NCBI RefSeq assembly: GCF_000337035.1
Contig: NZ_AOJL01000026.1
Coordinates: forward strand, 124,001 to 188,000
From: Halorubrum coriense DSM 10284
Lineage (GTDB): Archaea; Halobacteriota; Halobacteria; Halobacteriales; Haloferacaceae
Direction: 5' to 3'
DNA: 64,000 nt
Part shown: piece after piece, positions 33,925-42,446 of the stretch
Layout of the letters: the number at the start of each line of letters is the position of its first letter
How positions within the stretch are numbered: the first letter of the stretch is position 1
The notes under the pieces: model-generated
What the model saw: only the letters and a program-made list of their open reading frames with translations
What the model was told of the DNA's origin: nothing
Database searches by the model: none
Made by a program: the position numbers and the translations under genes

Positions 33925-35007
33925 TCACCGGCCGATCCGCTCCCACGCGAGGTGGACCGCGATCCCGGCGAGGAACGCGACGCCGAGGTTCGTCGCCAGC
34001 GCGAGGAGCCCGATCCCGACCGAGAGCGCGCGGTTCCCCGAGTCGGTGACGTTGCGCGCGAGCGAGACGGCGACGACGGCGAGGAGCGCGCCGAGCATCG
34101 CCAGCGGGAACGCCGCGATCAGCGCGGGCGTGGCGAAGAGCGCTGCGGCGAGGTAGCCGACGCCGAGGACGACGTTCGCGCCCCCGGTCCGCGCGCCGAA
34201 GGCGTACTTGCCGGCCACCCCGTCGCAGCCGTGACACATCGGGACCCCGCCGAGCGGCACCGCGATCAGGTTCGTCACGCCCATGCTCGTCGACAGCTCG
34301 TCGGGCGTGACCTCGGCGTCCAGCAGGTCCGAGAAGAGGAGCGACGTCGCGAGCGCGGCGTTGCCGATGGTCATCGCGAGCTGCGCGATCACCCCGTCGA
34401 AGGTGGCGCGCGTGACGGCCGCGCCGAGCGAGAGCGTCGGCGGCGCGCCGGGCAACCGGGGCGCGGGAACGCCGGCGACGACGAGCGCGGTCGCGACGCC
34501 GACGAGCGCGACGGCCAGCGCGCTCGCTTTCCCCCGGCCCGCGAGCGCGACGGCGATGACGACCCCCGCGAGCGCGACGAGGGGGTCGTCGACCGCGAGG
34601 CCGAGTCCCGTCTCCAAGAGCACGAGCCCCACGGCGAACTGGACGCCGCGGATGACGGGTTCGCCGATCCACCGCTCGACGGTCGCGAGCGTTCCCGTGA
34701 GCCCGAAAACGAGGAGGAGGCCGCCGAGGACCATCCCGGCGAGCGCGAGCTCGGCGTACGTGAGCGCGCCGGCGATTGCGAGCGCGGCCAGCGCCTTCAT
34801 CGGCTCGACGGACACCGGGAGGCCGTACCGGACCCCCCAGACGATCTGGAACGCGCCGAACGCGACGAGCGCGTGCGGCAGCGATACCTCCGTCAGCAGC
34901 GCCAGCGCGACGACGAGCGGGACGACCGTAATCGAATCCCCTATCGCGCCGGTGAGCGCACCGGCTCCGAACTCGACCGATCGGCGCTCGCCTGAGACGG
35001 GTCCCAT
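33925..35007 (-). CDS. MOT1-type molybdate/sulfate transporter
   Basis: A 360-residue protein with about 10 membrane segments. The two MOT1 signatures are present: YGLPVSVEPMKALAALAIAG (about 61-80) and PLGGVPMCHGCDGVAGKYAF followed by GARTGGANVVLG (about 250-282). These identify the SulP-related MOT1 branch, which transports molybdate with high affinity. It is monocistronic and divergent from nothing; its stop faces the tfs promoter. The exact anion cannot be decided from sequence. Confidence 0.82.
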   Translation of the reverse strand: MGPVSGERRSVEFGAGALTGAIGDSITVVPLVVALALLTEVSLPHALVAFGAFQIVWGVRYGLPVSVEPMKALAALAIAGALTYAELALAGMVLGGLLLVFGLTGTLATVERWIGEPVIRGVQFAVGLVLLETGLGLAVDDPLVALAGVVIAVALAGRGKASALAVALVGVATALVVAGVPAPRLPGAPPTLSLGAAVTRATFDGVIAQLAMTIGNAALATSLLFSDLLDAEVTPDELSTSMGVTNLIAVPLGGVPMCHGCDGVAGKYAFGARTGGANVVLGVGYLAAALFATPALIAAFPLAMLGALLAVVAVSLARNVTDSGNRALSVGIGLLALATNLGVAFLAGIAVHLAWERIGR

Positions 35008-35098
35008 CGCGTGACGTGCGTCGTACCGACCGCTCGCACTTGAACGCGTTCAGAAACGTCGAAGGGGTACTCGCACGGGGTCGCGCGGTCGATTCCGG

Positions 35099-35794
35099 TT
35101 ACTCCCGGTCGAACGCGGGGCCCTCCGCGTCGACCATCGGGCAGTCGCGGACGCGGAACCGCGAGAAGTCGACCGACTCGACGATCGCGGTCCCCTCGTG
35201 GGAACACGCGGTCTCGGGGGGTTCCGAGAAGTGCGGACACTGCTGACAGTAGCTCCGCTTGTCGACCACCTGCTCGTCGGGAGTCGCCGCCCCGCCGGCC
35301 GTCGGATCGGCCGACCGTCCCGCGGCGTCGCCGAGGTCGCCGCCGGCCTCGGCGTCGAACGCAGACGCGTCGGGGCCGACTACCGTCCCCTCGTCGAGCG
35401 CCTCCCAGACGTCCTCGTCGCCGACCTCGCCGGTCCCCATCGACTCGAAGGGGTCCCCGTCGGTCGCCGCGCCGCCCGCGTCGGCGTCCAACTCAGCGAA
35501 CGGGTCGTCGGCCGGCGCGGCCGGTTCCGGGTCCGCGGGCGACGCCTCCGCGTCACCGCCGGAACCGTTCTCCTCCGCCGGCCTCGCGTCCTCACCGACG
35601 CCCTCGCCGAGCGCCTCGAACGGGTCCTCGACGGCGTCGCTCGTCTCGTCGTCGAAGGGGTCGCTATCGGTGGCTTCGTCGTCGAAGGGGTCGCCGTCGG
35701 TGGCTCCGTCGTCGAAGGGATCGGAGTCAGAGAATTCGTCGTCGAAGGGGTCGTCCCCGCCGTCGTCGCGGTCCGGCCGGTCGTCGTCGCTCAT
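35099..35794 (-). CDS. Acidic repeat protein with C-terminal Cys cluster
   Basis: A 231-residue, extremely acidic protein. The first ~60 residues repeat a DPFDD unit five or more times (EFSDSDPFDDGATDGDPFDD). The rest is disordered acidic sequence up to a compact C-terminal module (SYCQQCPHFSEPPETACSHE ... VRDCP) with four or five Cys/His, probably binding zinc or an Fe-S cluster. It is translationally coupled (ATGA) to the coiled-coil zinc-ribbon gene upstream. Function is unknown. Confidence 0.6.
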   Translation of the reverse strand: MSDDDRPDRDDGGDDPFDDEFSDSDPFDDGATDGDPFDDEATDSDPFDDETSDAVEDPFEALGEGVGEDARPAEENGSGGDAEASPADPEPAAPADDPFAELDADAGGAATDGDPFESMGTGEVGDEDVWEALDEGTVVGPDASAFDAEAGGDLGDAAGRSADPTAGGAATPDEQVVDKRSYCQQCPHFSEPPETACSHEGTAIVESVDFSRFRVRDCPMVDAEGPAFDRE

Positions 35795-36783
35795 CGCTTC
35801 TCCCCGCTGGCCCCGCCGTCGCTCGCGGTCCGGTCCGGCGATCGGGTGCCGTCGGCGCGGTCGCCGTCCGCGACGTCGCCGTCGATTGCCGGCCGGTCGC
35901 CGACGAGGAGTTTGGACGTGCCGAGGAAGCCCGTGCTGGGCTCGACGTCCTCGAACCGCCGCCCGCAGTGGGGACACTCCGGGGCCGACAGCAGCCCCAG
36001 TTCGACGTCGCCGCCGCACTGGTCGCAGTCGGCGGTCCGCACTCCGTGTCGGTTGGCCGTCCGCGTCAGCGCGTCGAGTCGCTCGCGGTCCGCGCGGTCG
36101 CGCTCGGCCGCGTCGAGCCGCCGCTTGACCCTGACGACCGCGTTGGCGACCCGCGAGAGCTTGTCGTCGATCTCGGTCAGCTCGTCCGCCGAGATGTCGC
36201 CGAGGTCGGACTCGACCGCGGCGACCCGGTCGTCAACGGTCTCGACCCGCTCGTCGACGTCGTCGATTCGGCTGTCGGCCCCGTCGAGACGCTCGTCGAA
36301 GGCCGCCAACCGGTCGCTGACGGCGTCCAGCTCGTCGAGACGGGCGTCGAGGGCCGTCACCCGCTCGTCGAGGTCGGCGACCCGGTCCGACGACGGCGCG
36401 TCGGCGACGGCGGCGTCGAGGCGGTCGAGCCGCGCCGCGGCCTCCTCCAGTTCGGCGGCGAGGTCGTCGAGCCGCGCCGCGGTCGCGCGCTCCGCGTCGC
36501 CCTCGGCGGTCGCGTCGCCGGCGTCTTCGTCCGCGGCGTCGAGCGACTCCACCTCCCGGTAGAGGTCGACGAACCGCTCGCGGAGGTCGGTGACCTTCTC
36601 GTCTAGCTCCGCGTCGAGGTCGTCGAGGCGCGCCTCGACCGCCGCCAGCTCCTCGGCGTTGGGGACGTCGATCTCCTCGGACTCCGCGAGCGCGACGAGC
36701 GCGCGCTTGAGGAACTCCTCGCGGCTCACGCCGGCGTCCGCGGCGGCGTCGTCGAGGGCGGCCGCCGGGTCGAGGTCACTCAT
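35791..36783 (-). CDS. Coiled-coil protein with C-terminal zinc ribbon
   Basis: A 330-residue protein. The N-terminus GVSREEFLKRALVALAESEE is a short helical domain; about 45-235 is a long coiled coil (repeated DRVAxLDERV/VDDRVAAVESDL units). A zinc ribbon CDQC...CPHC follows at about 254-275, then FLGTSKLLVGDRP. It is probably an elongated oligomer. It forms a two-gene operon with the acidic Cys-cluster protein. I do not recognise a function; a role in chromosome or membrane organisation is speculation. Confidence 0.6.
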   Translation of the reverse strand: MSDLDPAAALDDAAADAGVSREEFLKRALVALAESEEIDVPNAEELAAVEARLDDLDAELDEKVTDLRERFVDLYREVESLDAADEDAGDATAEGDAERATAARLDDLAAELEEAAARLDRLDAAVADAPSSDRVADLDERVTALDARLDELDAVSDRLAAFDERLDGADSRIDDVDERVETVDDRVAAVESDLGDISADELTEIDDKLSRVANAVVRVKRRLDAAERDRADRERLDALTRTANRHGVRTADCDQCGGDVELGLLSAPECPHCGRRFEDVEPSTGFLGTSKLLVGDRPAIDGDVADGDRADGTRSPDRTASDGGASGEKR

Positions 36784-36916
36784 CGCGGGTCCTCCGTCAT
36801 CTACGTGTCGTTGAGCGGCGAGGCTTAAGTAACCTGCCGCGGCGTTCTCCGAATCGATACTGGGCGGAAGTCGTCTGATCGGGGGACGGACGGCGGACCG
36901 AACCGGGCCGCGCCCG

Positions 36917-37753
36917 CTACCGGATCTTGCGCACGTCGCTGATGTCGAACCCGCCCTCGTGGATCTCGGTCTCGAAGCGGACGATGTTCTCGGCCTCCAG
37001 CCGCGAGAGCACGCCGCGGAACTCGCGGACGAACATGGTCCGGGCGCGCTGCGAGCCGCCGCTCTCCCAAGAGAACTGGAGCGTCCCGCCGGCGGCGTCC
37101 ATCAGCGTGCCGAACTCGCGGTCGCTGATCGAGTCCGTGTTCACCAACACGAGGACGAGGGCGCCCCACTCGTAGGCGGCCTTCTTCAGCCCCTTCATCA
37201 CCATGGCGACGTCGCTCCAGTCGGTGTCGTCGGAGCCCATGGAGACGAGGTCGGTGACCGAGTCGATGCAGACGAGGCTCCCTTGCCCGTGCTCGGAGAG
37301 GTAGTCGCCGAACGCGGTGAGGACGTCCTCGTACTCGCCGCGGTCGCCGAGTTCGGTGATCGAGGCCGTCTCCGTCTCGTACCAGTCGCGCGGCACCGGC
37401 GACAGCTGGAAGTACTCCGGCGAGAGGTCGCGGAAGGATATCTCGTCGACCGCGGCGTCGACGATCTCGTCGGCCATGGTGAACCCCATCTCTCGGGTGA
37501 TCGCCTCGGTGTCGGCAGTGAAGGAGATGTAGTGGACCGACTCGGGCAGCGCGGCCCCCGCGTCGATGTCGCCGTAGTACAGGTCGAACAGCTCCTCGTC
37601 GGCCCGCGCGAGCGCGTTCATCGCCGCGCTGGTGTAACAGAACTCCCGAGCGCCCGCGCCCGCCTCGCCGGCGAGCAACACGACGCTGCCGGGCGGCGCG
37701 CCGCCGCCGAGGATCGAATCGAGGCGCGCGACCCCGAACGGAAGACTAGACAT
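36917..37753 (-). CDS. KaiC/RadA-superfamily protein with altered Walker A
   Basis: A 278-residue RecA-fold protein. It begins LPFGVARLDSILGGGAPPGS as in KaiC-like proteins, but the P-loop reads GEAGAGAREF, lacking the Gly-Lys-Ser/Thr. The Walker B-like strand SLVCIDSVTDLVSMG is kept. The C-terminal part ends FETEIHEGGFDISDVRKIR. It is found across haloarchaea as an HTR-like conserved protein. It may bind nucleotide weakly or act as a structural/regulatory partner. Confidence 0.75.
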   Translation of the reverse strand: MSSLPFGVARLDSILGGGAPPGSVVLLAGEAGAGAREFCYTSAAMNALARADEELFDLYYGDIDAGAALPESVHYISFTADTEAITREMGFTMADEIVDAAVDEISFRDLSPEYFQLSPVPRDWYETETASITELGDRGEYEDVLTAFGDYLSEHGQGSLVCIDSVTDLVSMGSDDTDWSDVAMVMKGLKKAAYEWGALVLVLVNTDSISDREFGTLMDAAGGTLQFSWESGGSQRARTMFVREFRGVLSRLEAENIVRFETEIHEGGFDISDVRKIR

Positions 37754-37809
37754 GGCTTACGCCCCGTCGCCCCGGGGCTTAGTGTTACCTCTCCCGGTCC
37801 GTGCCGCCC

Positions 37810-38841
37810 TCACTCGCCCGCGCCCTCGTCGACTCGCGCGCCCTCGTCGGCCGCCCGGACGACCGCCACCTCGCCGCCGACGCCGGCCGCGTCGAGCGCG
37901 CGCTCGCCGGCGTCGCGGGCCGCGTCCGCGTGCGCCGCGTCGGTGACGCCGTAGACTGTCGGTCCCCACGAGGACTGCCCGGCACCGTACACCGACGCGG
38001 CCCCCGACAGGGAGTCGACGACCTCCCCCACCGGCGGCCGGTACACTCCGCCCTGCTCGTCGGTGTACCACGCGCCGTTGAGCCGGCCGATCTCGGCGAC
38101 CGCGGCCCCGAACGCCTCCGCGTTTCCCGCCGCGACCGCGGGGAGGACGCGCCGGGTGACGATGCCTCCGATGCGGTCGGCGAGCCCCGGCTCCGCGCGC
38201 TCGACCGCGGTCCGCATCGCGTCGTCCTCCGCCGCTCCGTTCCGGCCGGCGGCCGCCTCGGGCGCGACGAGCAGGAACCGCCAGTCGTCCGGGACGGCGT
38301 GGCGCGCGGCCACCGGCGGCACGGTCCACTCGCCGTCCGCGGGGCGGTCCGTGGTGAAGCGCGCGGTCGGGTGACCGGCGTCGAGCACGAATCCGCCCGC
38401 CTCGAACGTCGCGACGCCGACGCCGGAACGCCCGCCGCGGCCGAGGGCCGGAGCGCGCTCGCGCACCCGGGCCGGCTGCCCGTGGGCGGCCGCGACCGCC
38501 GCGAGCGTCGCCGCCGCCAACTGCGTCCCGCTGCCGAGCCCGGCGTGGCGCGGGAGCGACTCGCGGACCGCGACCCGAGCGCCGTCGACCCCGAGGAGGT
38601 CGACGGCCGCCGTCGCGTATCCGCGGACGTCGTCGCACACGCTCTGCGGCGGATCGGTCGACGCAGACTGGCCCGCCGCCGCCTCCTCGACCGTCACGCG
38701 CACCTCGGCGTCGCGCTCGGCGTCGACGACGACGCGGGGGCCGGCGAGCCCGACGCCGAGCGCGCCGTACAGCCGCTCGTGCGAGAGGCTGAGGTTACAG
38801 AAGCCGAAGTGGAGCCGCGCCCCGGCGCTCGCGCGTGCCAT
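37810..38841 (-). CDS. Beta-ribofuranosylaminobenzene 5'-phosphate synthase family protein (GHMP-type)
   Basis: A 343-residue protein. The start ARLHFGFCNLSLSHERLYGA and the glycine loop LPRHAGLGSGTQLAAATLAA match beta-RFAP synthase, the enzyme that joins PRPP and 4-hydroxybenzoate/pABA early in methanopterin synthesis. GVGVATFEAGGFVLDAGHP and QSSWGPTVYGVTD are also conserved. Haloarchaea lack methanogenesis, so it may act in a related pterin or another GHMP reaction. The ATG at 38841 was chosen; the longer frame runs antisense into hemC. Confidence 0.78.
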   Translation of the reverse strand: MARASAGARLHFGFCNLSLSHERLYGALGVGLAGPRVVVDAERDAEVRVTVEEAAAGQSASTDPPQSVCDDVRGYATAAVDLLGVDGARVAVRESLPRHAGLGSGTQLAAATLAAVAAAHGQPARVRERAPALGRGGRSGVGVATFEAGGFVLDAGHPTARFTTDRPADGEWTVPPVAARHAVPDDWRFLLVAPEAAAGRNGAAEDDAMRTAVERAEPGLADRIGGIVTRRVLPAVAAGNAEAFGAAVAEIGRLNGAWYTDEQGGVYRPPVGEVVDSLSGAASVYGAGQSSWGPTVYGVTDAAHADAARDAGERALDAAGVGGEVAVVRAADEGARVDEGAGE

Positions 38842-39006
38842 CTCGCCTCCGGCTAGGGCGGCGAGTGATAAAGGGCCCGTGACGGTGGCGGGAGTTGCCT
38901 CGGAACCCGACGCGGTCGTCGTCCCCGCGAATCCGGCGCGAGCCGCCGCGGTCGCCGAGGGAGCCGAACTGGTGCGCTTTTGAACGCGGGGGACCTCGGT
39001 CCGGGT

Positions 39007-40182
39007 ATGACCGAAACGCTCAGGCTCGCGACCCGCGGGTCGGACCTGGCCCTCCGGCAGGCCGAGACCGTCCGCGAGGCGCTGTCGAGCCGACGCCGCG
39101 ACGTCGAACTCCGACAGGTGGAGACGCGCGGCGACCAGATCCCCGACGAACTGATCCACCGCCTCGGGAAGACGGGGGCGTTCGTGCGCGCCTTAGACGA
39201 GGAGATTCTCGCCGGGGACGCCGACCTCGCAGTCCACTCGCTGAAGGACCTCCCCACCGAGGAGATGGCGGACCTCGTCGTCGCCGGGATCCCCGAACGC
39301 GCGCCCTCCGGCGACGTGGTCGTCCACCCGGACGGGCTCGGCGTCGAGGAGCTCCCCGCGGGTGCCGTCGTCGGAACCGGGTCGCTCCGCCGGGGAGCCC
39401 AGATCCGGGCGGCCCGACCGGACCTCACCGTCGAGCCGATCCGCGGCAACGTCGACACGCGGCTGGAGAAACTGCTCGCGCCCGGCCTTCAGGCGGAACA
39501 CGAGCGGCGGCTGATCGCCGCCGGCGAGGAGAGCGCGCTGACGGCGGAGGGCGTGGAAGACGCGGAGGACGAGGACGCGGGCGACGACGGCGCGGACGAC
39601 GACGCGGACGGTGACGACGAAGGCGACGAGGCGGTCGACGCCGACTTCGAGCGGACCGTCGAGGAGTGGTTCGACTCGCTGTCCGACCTCGAACGCGACG
39701 CGATGGAGCGCAAGGTCGAGACCGAGTACGACGCGGTCGTCCTCGCGGAGGCGGGGCTCCGCCGCTCGAACCTCTTCTACGAGGTGGAGACGACGCGGCT
39801 CCCGCGAGAGGAGTTCGTCCCCGCGGCGGGACAGGGGGCCATCGCGGTCACGGCGAGCGACCCCGACGTGGTCGAGGCGGTGCGCGACGCGGTCGACCAC
39901 CCGCGGACCCGCGTGGCGGTCACCGTCGAGCGGACGGTCCTCGGCGAGCTCAACGGGGGCTGCGTCGCGCCGATCGGCGTCTCCGCGATGGTTCAGGGCG
40001 AGCACGTCCACGTCCGGGCGCGGGTGCTCTCGACCGACGGCACCGAGGAGGTGGCCGGCACCCGCGACCTCCCGATCCGGTCGCACGCGACGGCCGCCGC
40101 GGAGTTCGCCGCGGACCTCGCGGATCGCGGCGCGGACGACCTGATCGAAGCGGCCCGCGAGGAGGCCGAGGCCGATGAGTGA
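39007..40182 (+). CDS. hemC: Hydroxymethylbilane synthase
   Basis: A 391-residue protein against about 310 in bacteria. TRGSDLALRQAETV, GDADLAVHSLKDLPTE and GSLRRGAQIRAARPDL are the porphobilinogen-deaminase core. The cofactor-binding Cys is in LNGGCVAPIGVSAM (Cys about 319). The extra length is a very acidic insertion at about residues 175-240 (EDAEDEDAGDDGADDDADG and on). It polymerises four porphobilinogens. It is the first gene of hemC-cobA-hemD; its stop overlaps the cobA start by 8 nt. Confidence 0.94.
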   Translation: MTETLRLATRGSDLALRQAETVREALSSRRRDVELRQVETRGDQIPDELIHRLGKTGAFVRALDEEILAGDADLAVHSLKDLPTEEMADLVVAGIPERAPSGDVVVHPDGLGVEELPAGAVVGTGSLRRGAQIRAARPDLTVEPIRGNVDTRLEKLLAPGLQAEHERRLIAAGEESALTAEGVEDAEDEDAGDDGADDDADGDDEGDEAVDADFERTVEEWFDSLSDLERDAMERKVETEYDAVVLAEAGLRRSNLFYEVETTRLPREEFVPAAGQGAIAVTASDPDVVEAVRDAVDHPRTRVAVTVERTVLGELNGGCVAPIGVSAMVQGEHVHVRARVLSTDGTEEVAGTRDLPIRSHATAAAEFAADLADRGADDLIEAAREEAEADE

Positions 40183-41074
40183 CGACGGCGTCGGGACGGG
40201 CCCGGAGACGGACGCGGACGAGCCGCCGACGCGAAGCCGCGACGACGCCGTCGGCACCGTCTTCCTCGTCGGCTCGGGGCCGGGCGACCCGGGCCTCCTC
40301 ACGGTGAAGGCGAAGCGCCTGATCGAGTCGGCCGACGTGGTGCTCCACGACAAGCTCCCGGGCCCGGAGATCCTCGGCGAGATCCCCGAGTCGAAGCGCG
40401 AGGACGTGGGCAAGCGTGCCGGCGGCGAGTGGACGCCACAGGAGTACACCAACCGTCGCATGGTGGAGCTGGCCCGCGAGGGGAACCGCGTCGTCCGGCT
40501 GAAGGGCGGCGACCCGTTCGTCTTCGGCCGCGGCGGCGAGGAGGCCGAACACCTCGCCGAGGCGGGGATCCCCTTCGAGGTCGTGCCCGGCGTCACCTCG
40601 GCCATCGCGGGGCCCGCGGTCGCCGGGATCCCGGTCACCCACCGCGACCACACCTCGTCGGTCTCGTTCGTCACGGGCCACGAGGACCCGACGAAGGACG
40701 AGTCCGCGGTCGACTGGGAGGCGCTCGCGGCGACCGGCGGGACCATCGTCGTGCTGATGGGCGTCGGGAAGCTGCCGGCGTACGCCGCCGAGCTCCGCGA
40801 CACCGGCCTCGACGGCGGCACGCCGGTCGCGCTCGTCGAGCGCGCCACGTGGTCGGACATGCGCGTCGCCACCGGGACGCTCGACACCATCGTCGACGTC
40901 CGCGACGAGGCGGGGATCGAACCGCCGGCGATCACCGTGATCGGCGACGTGGCGGCGACCCGAGACCGGGTCGTGACCCTCCTCGAAAACGCCGGCTCCG
41001 CGCCGGTCCGGTCGGCGAGCGAGAGCGACGGATCCGGGGCGGACGACGCCCCGGACGGGGGTGACGGGACGTGA
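40175..41074 (+). CDS. cobA: Uroporphyrinogen-III C-methyltransferase
   Basis: A 299-residue protein. FLVGSGPGDPGLLTVKAKRL is the SAM-binding start. VVRLKGGDPFVFGRGGEEAE and VVPGVTSAIAGPAVAGIPVTHRD are the SUMT signatures. It methylates uroporphyrinogen III at C2 and C7 toward sirohaem and cobalamin. It sits between hemC and hemD and overlaps both, so tetrapyrrole flow is coordinated by translational coupling. The last ~25 residues are a disordered acidic tail. Confidence 0.94.
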   Translation: MSDDGVGTGPETDADEPPTRSRDDAVGTVFLVGSGPGDPGLLTVKAKRLIESADVVLHDKLPGPEILGEIPESKREDVGKRAGGEWTPQEYTNRRMVELAREGNRVVRLKGGDPFVFGRGGEEAEHLAEAGIPFEVVPGVTSAIAGPAVAGIPVTHRDHTSSVSFVTGHEDPTKDESAVDWEALAATGGTIVVLMGVGKLPAYAAELRDTGLDGGTPVALVERATWSDMRVATGTLDTIVDVRDEAGIEPPAITVIGDVAATRDRVVTLLENAGSAPVRSASESDGSGADDAPDGGDGT

Positions 41075-41829
41075 GCGACGAGGCGGACGGGCCGCGCGTG
41101 GCCGTCTTCCGCCCGGACGACGAGCGGATCGAGTCGGCCGGCGAACTGCTCCGGTCGCTCGGCGCGGAGCCGGTCGCCGACCCGATGCTCGAGGTCAACC
41201 CGACGGGGGCCGCCCCCGCCGCCGCGCCGCTCGTCGTGTTCACGAGCAAGACCGGCGTGGAACTGGCGACCGAGGCGGGATGGGAGCCCGGAGACGCCGA
41301 CCTCGCGGCCATCGGCCCGGCGACCGCCGCGGCCGCCCGCGAGGCGGGGTGGACGGTCGACCTCGTCCCGGAGGAGTACACTTCCGCGGGCCTCGTCGCG
41401 GCGCTCCGCCCCCGGGTCGCGGGCGAGCGCGTGACGGTCGCCCGCTCCGATCACGGCAGCGACGTGCTGCTCGACGGGCTCCGCGACGCGGGTGCCGACG
41501 TGACCGAGACCGTGCTGTACCGGCTCGCGCGGCCGGCCGGCGCGGGCGACTCCGCGGAGCTGGCCGCCGCGGGGGACCTCGACGCGGCCGCGTTCACCTC
41601 CTCGCTGACCGTCGACAACTTCCTCGCGGCGGCCGCCGACCGCGGCGTGGAGGCGGCGGCGCGCGCCGGGCTCGCGGACGCGGTCGTCGGCGTCATCGGT
41701 CCGCCGACCGCGGAGACGGCCGCGGACCGCGGCGTCGACGTCGATGTCATCCCCGAGGAGGCGTCGTTCGAGGCGCTCGCGACCGCCGTCGTCGACGCGC
41801 TCGACGCGGGATCGGGCCGAGAACGCTGA
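41071..41829 (+). CDS. hemD: Uroporphyrinogen-III synthase
   Basis: A 252-residue protein starting with a GTG that overlaps the cobA stop (GTGA). VAVFRPDDERIESAGELL, LVVFTSKTGVELATEAG, AIGPATAAAAREAGW, RSDHGSDVLLDGL and GVIGPPTAETAADRGVDVDV form the usual two-lobed HemD pattern. It closes hydroxymethylbilane with inversion of ring D. The identity is supported strongly by position. Confidence 0.92.
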   Translation: MSDEADGPRVAVFRPDDERIESAGELLRSLGAEPVADPMLEVNPTGAAPAAAPLVVFTSKTGVELATEAGWEPGDADLAAIGPATAAAAREAGWTVDLVPEEYTSAGLVAALRPRVAGERVTVARSDHGSDVLLDGLRDAGADVTETVLYRLARPAGAGDSAELAAAGDLDAAAFTSSLTVDNFLAAAADRGVEAAARAGLADAVVGVIGPPTAETAADRGVDVDVIPEEASFEALATAVVDALDAGSGRER

Positions 41830-42044
41830 GTCCCCGGCCGGCGACGCACCCGCGGAGGGACCCGTCGCTCGCCGTTCGACTCTATCCCCTGATAACGGAC
41901 CGCGACGAGGCGGGAGTCGAAGGTCTGGACTCAGTAATTCGGCCGTGACGGTACCGGAGCGTCGCCGCCCGCCTGCGATCACGAAATATCAGACGGGATA
42001 TTCGGGTGGTGTGATTTATGCCTCAGTACGCGAGACGACGCGTC

Positions 42045-42446
42045 ATGGAACCGAGCGAGCGCTGGCTGCTGCGGGTCGAGGACGACGTCCTCGTCGTCGA
42101 GTTCCCACACGGGACTGGACTGAGCCCCGCAGACGGCGAGGCGCTCCTCGATCGCTGGCGGAACGCCACCGACCCGGACGTGGTCGACGCCGTCGTGATC
42201 GTCGTGCGGACGAGCCGTCCCTGTTCCGACGCCGGCCGCCGGGCGCTCCGCGAGTCGGCGCAGATAGCGGTCGCCCGCGGCGTCGACCGGTTCGCCGTCG
42301 TCGGGCAGCGCTCGAAGCGCCGGTACCTCCGGCGGACCATCGACGTCGAGGGAGTCGACACCGAGGCGTTCAACGACGACGACGCCGCGATACAATGGGC
42401 GAGGTGCCCGTCTTCGACCGCGTCGTCGGTCGAACCCTCCTCGTAG
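42045..42446 (+). CDS. STAS-like conserved haloarchaeal protein
   Basis: A 133-residue protein from the ATG at 42045, 30 nt after tgattta; an in-frame ATG at 42018 would add nine residues. The order LRVEDDVLVVEFPHGTGLS, AVVIVVRTSRPCSDAGRRAL, and FAVVGQRSKRRYLRRTIDVEG resembles a STAS/SpoIIAA fold, which often mediates regulation of anion transporters or kinases. No phosphorylatable Ser is assignable. It abuts the DUF4382 gene tail to tail with no base between the stops. Confidence 0.5.
   Translation: MEPSERWLLRVEDDVLVVEFPHGTGLSPADGEALLDRWRNATDPDVVDAVVIVVRTSRPCSDAGRRALRESAQIAVARGVDRFAVVGQRSKRRYLRRTIDVEGVDTEAFNDDDAAIQWARCPSSTASSVEPSS

Noticed and set aside
39193-41982. A 929-codon open frame antisense to hemC-cobA-hemD
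   Set aside because: It is a by-product of GC-rich third positions; the opposite strand encodes three well-recognised overlapping enzymes.
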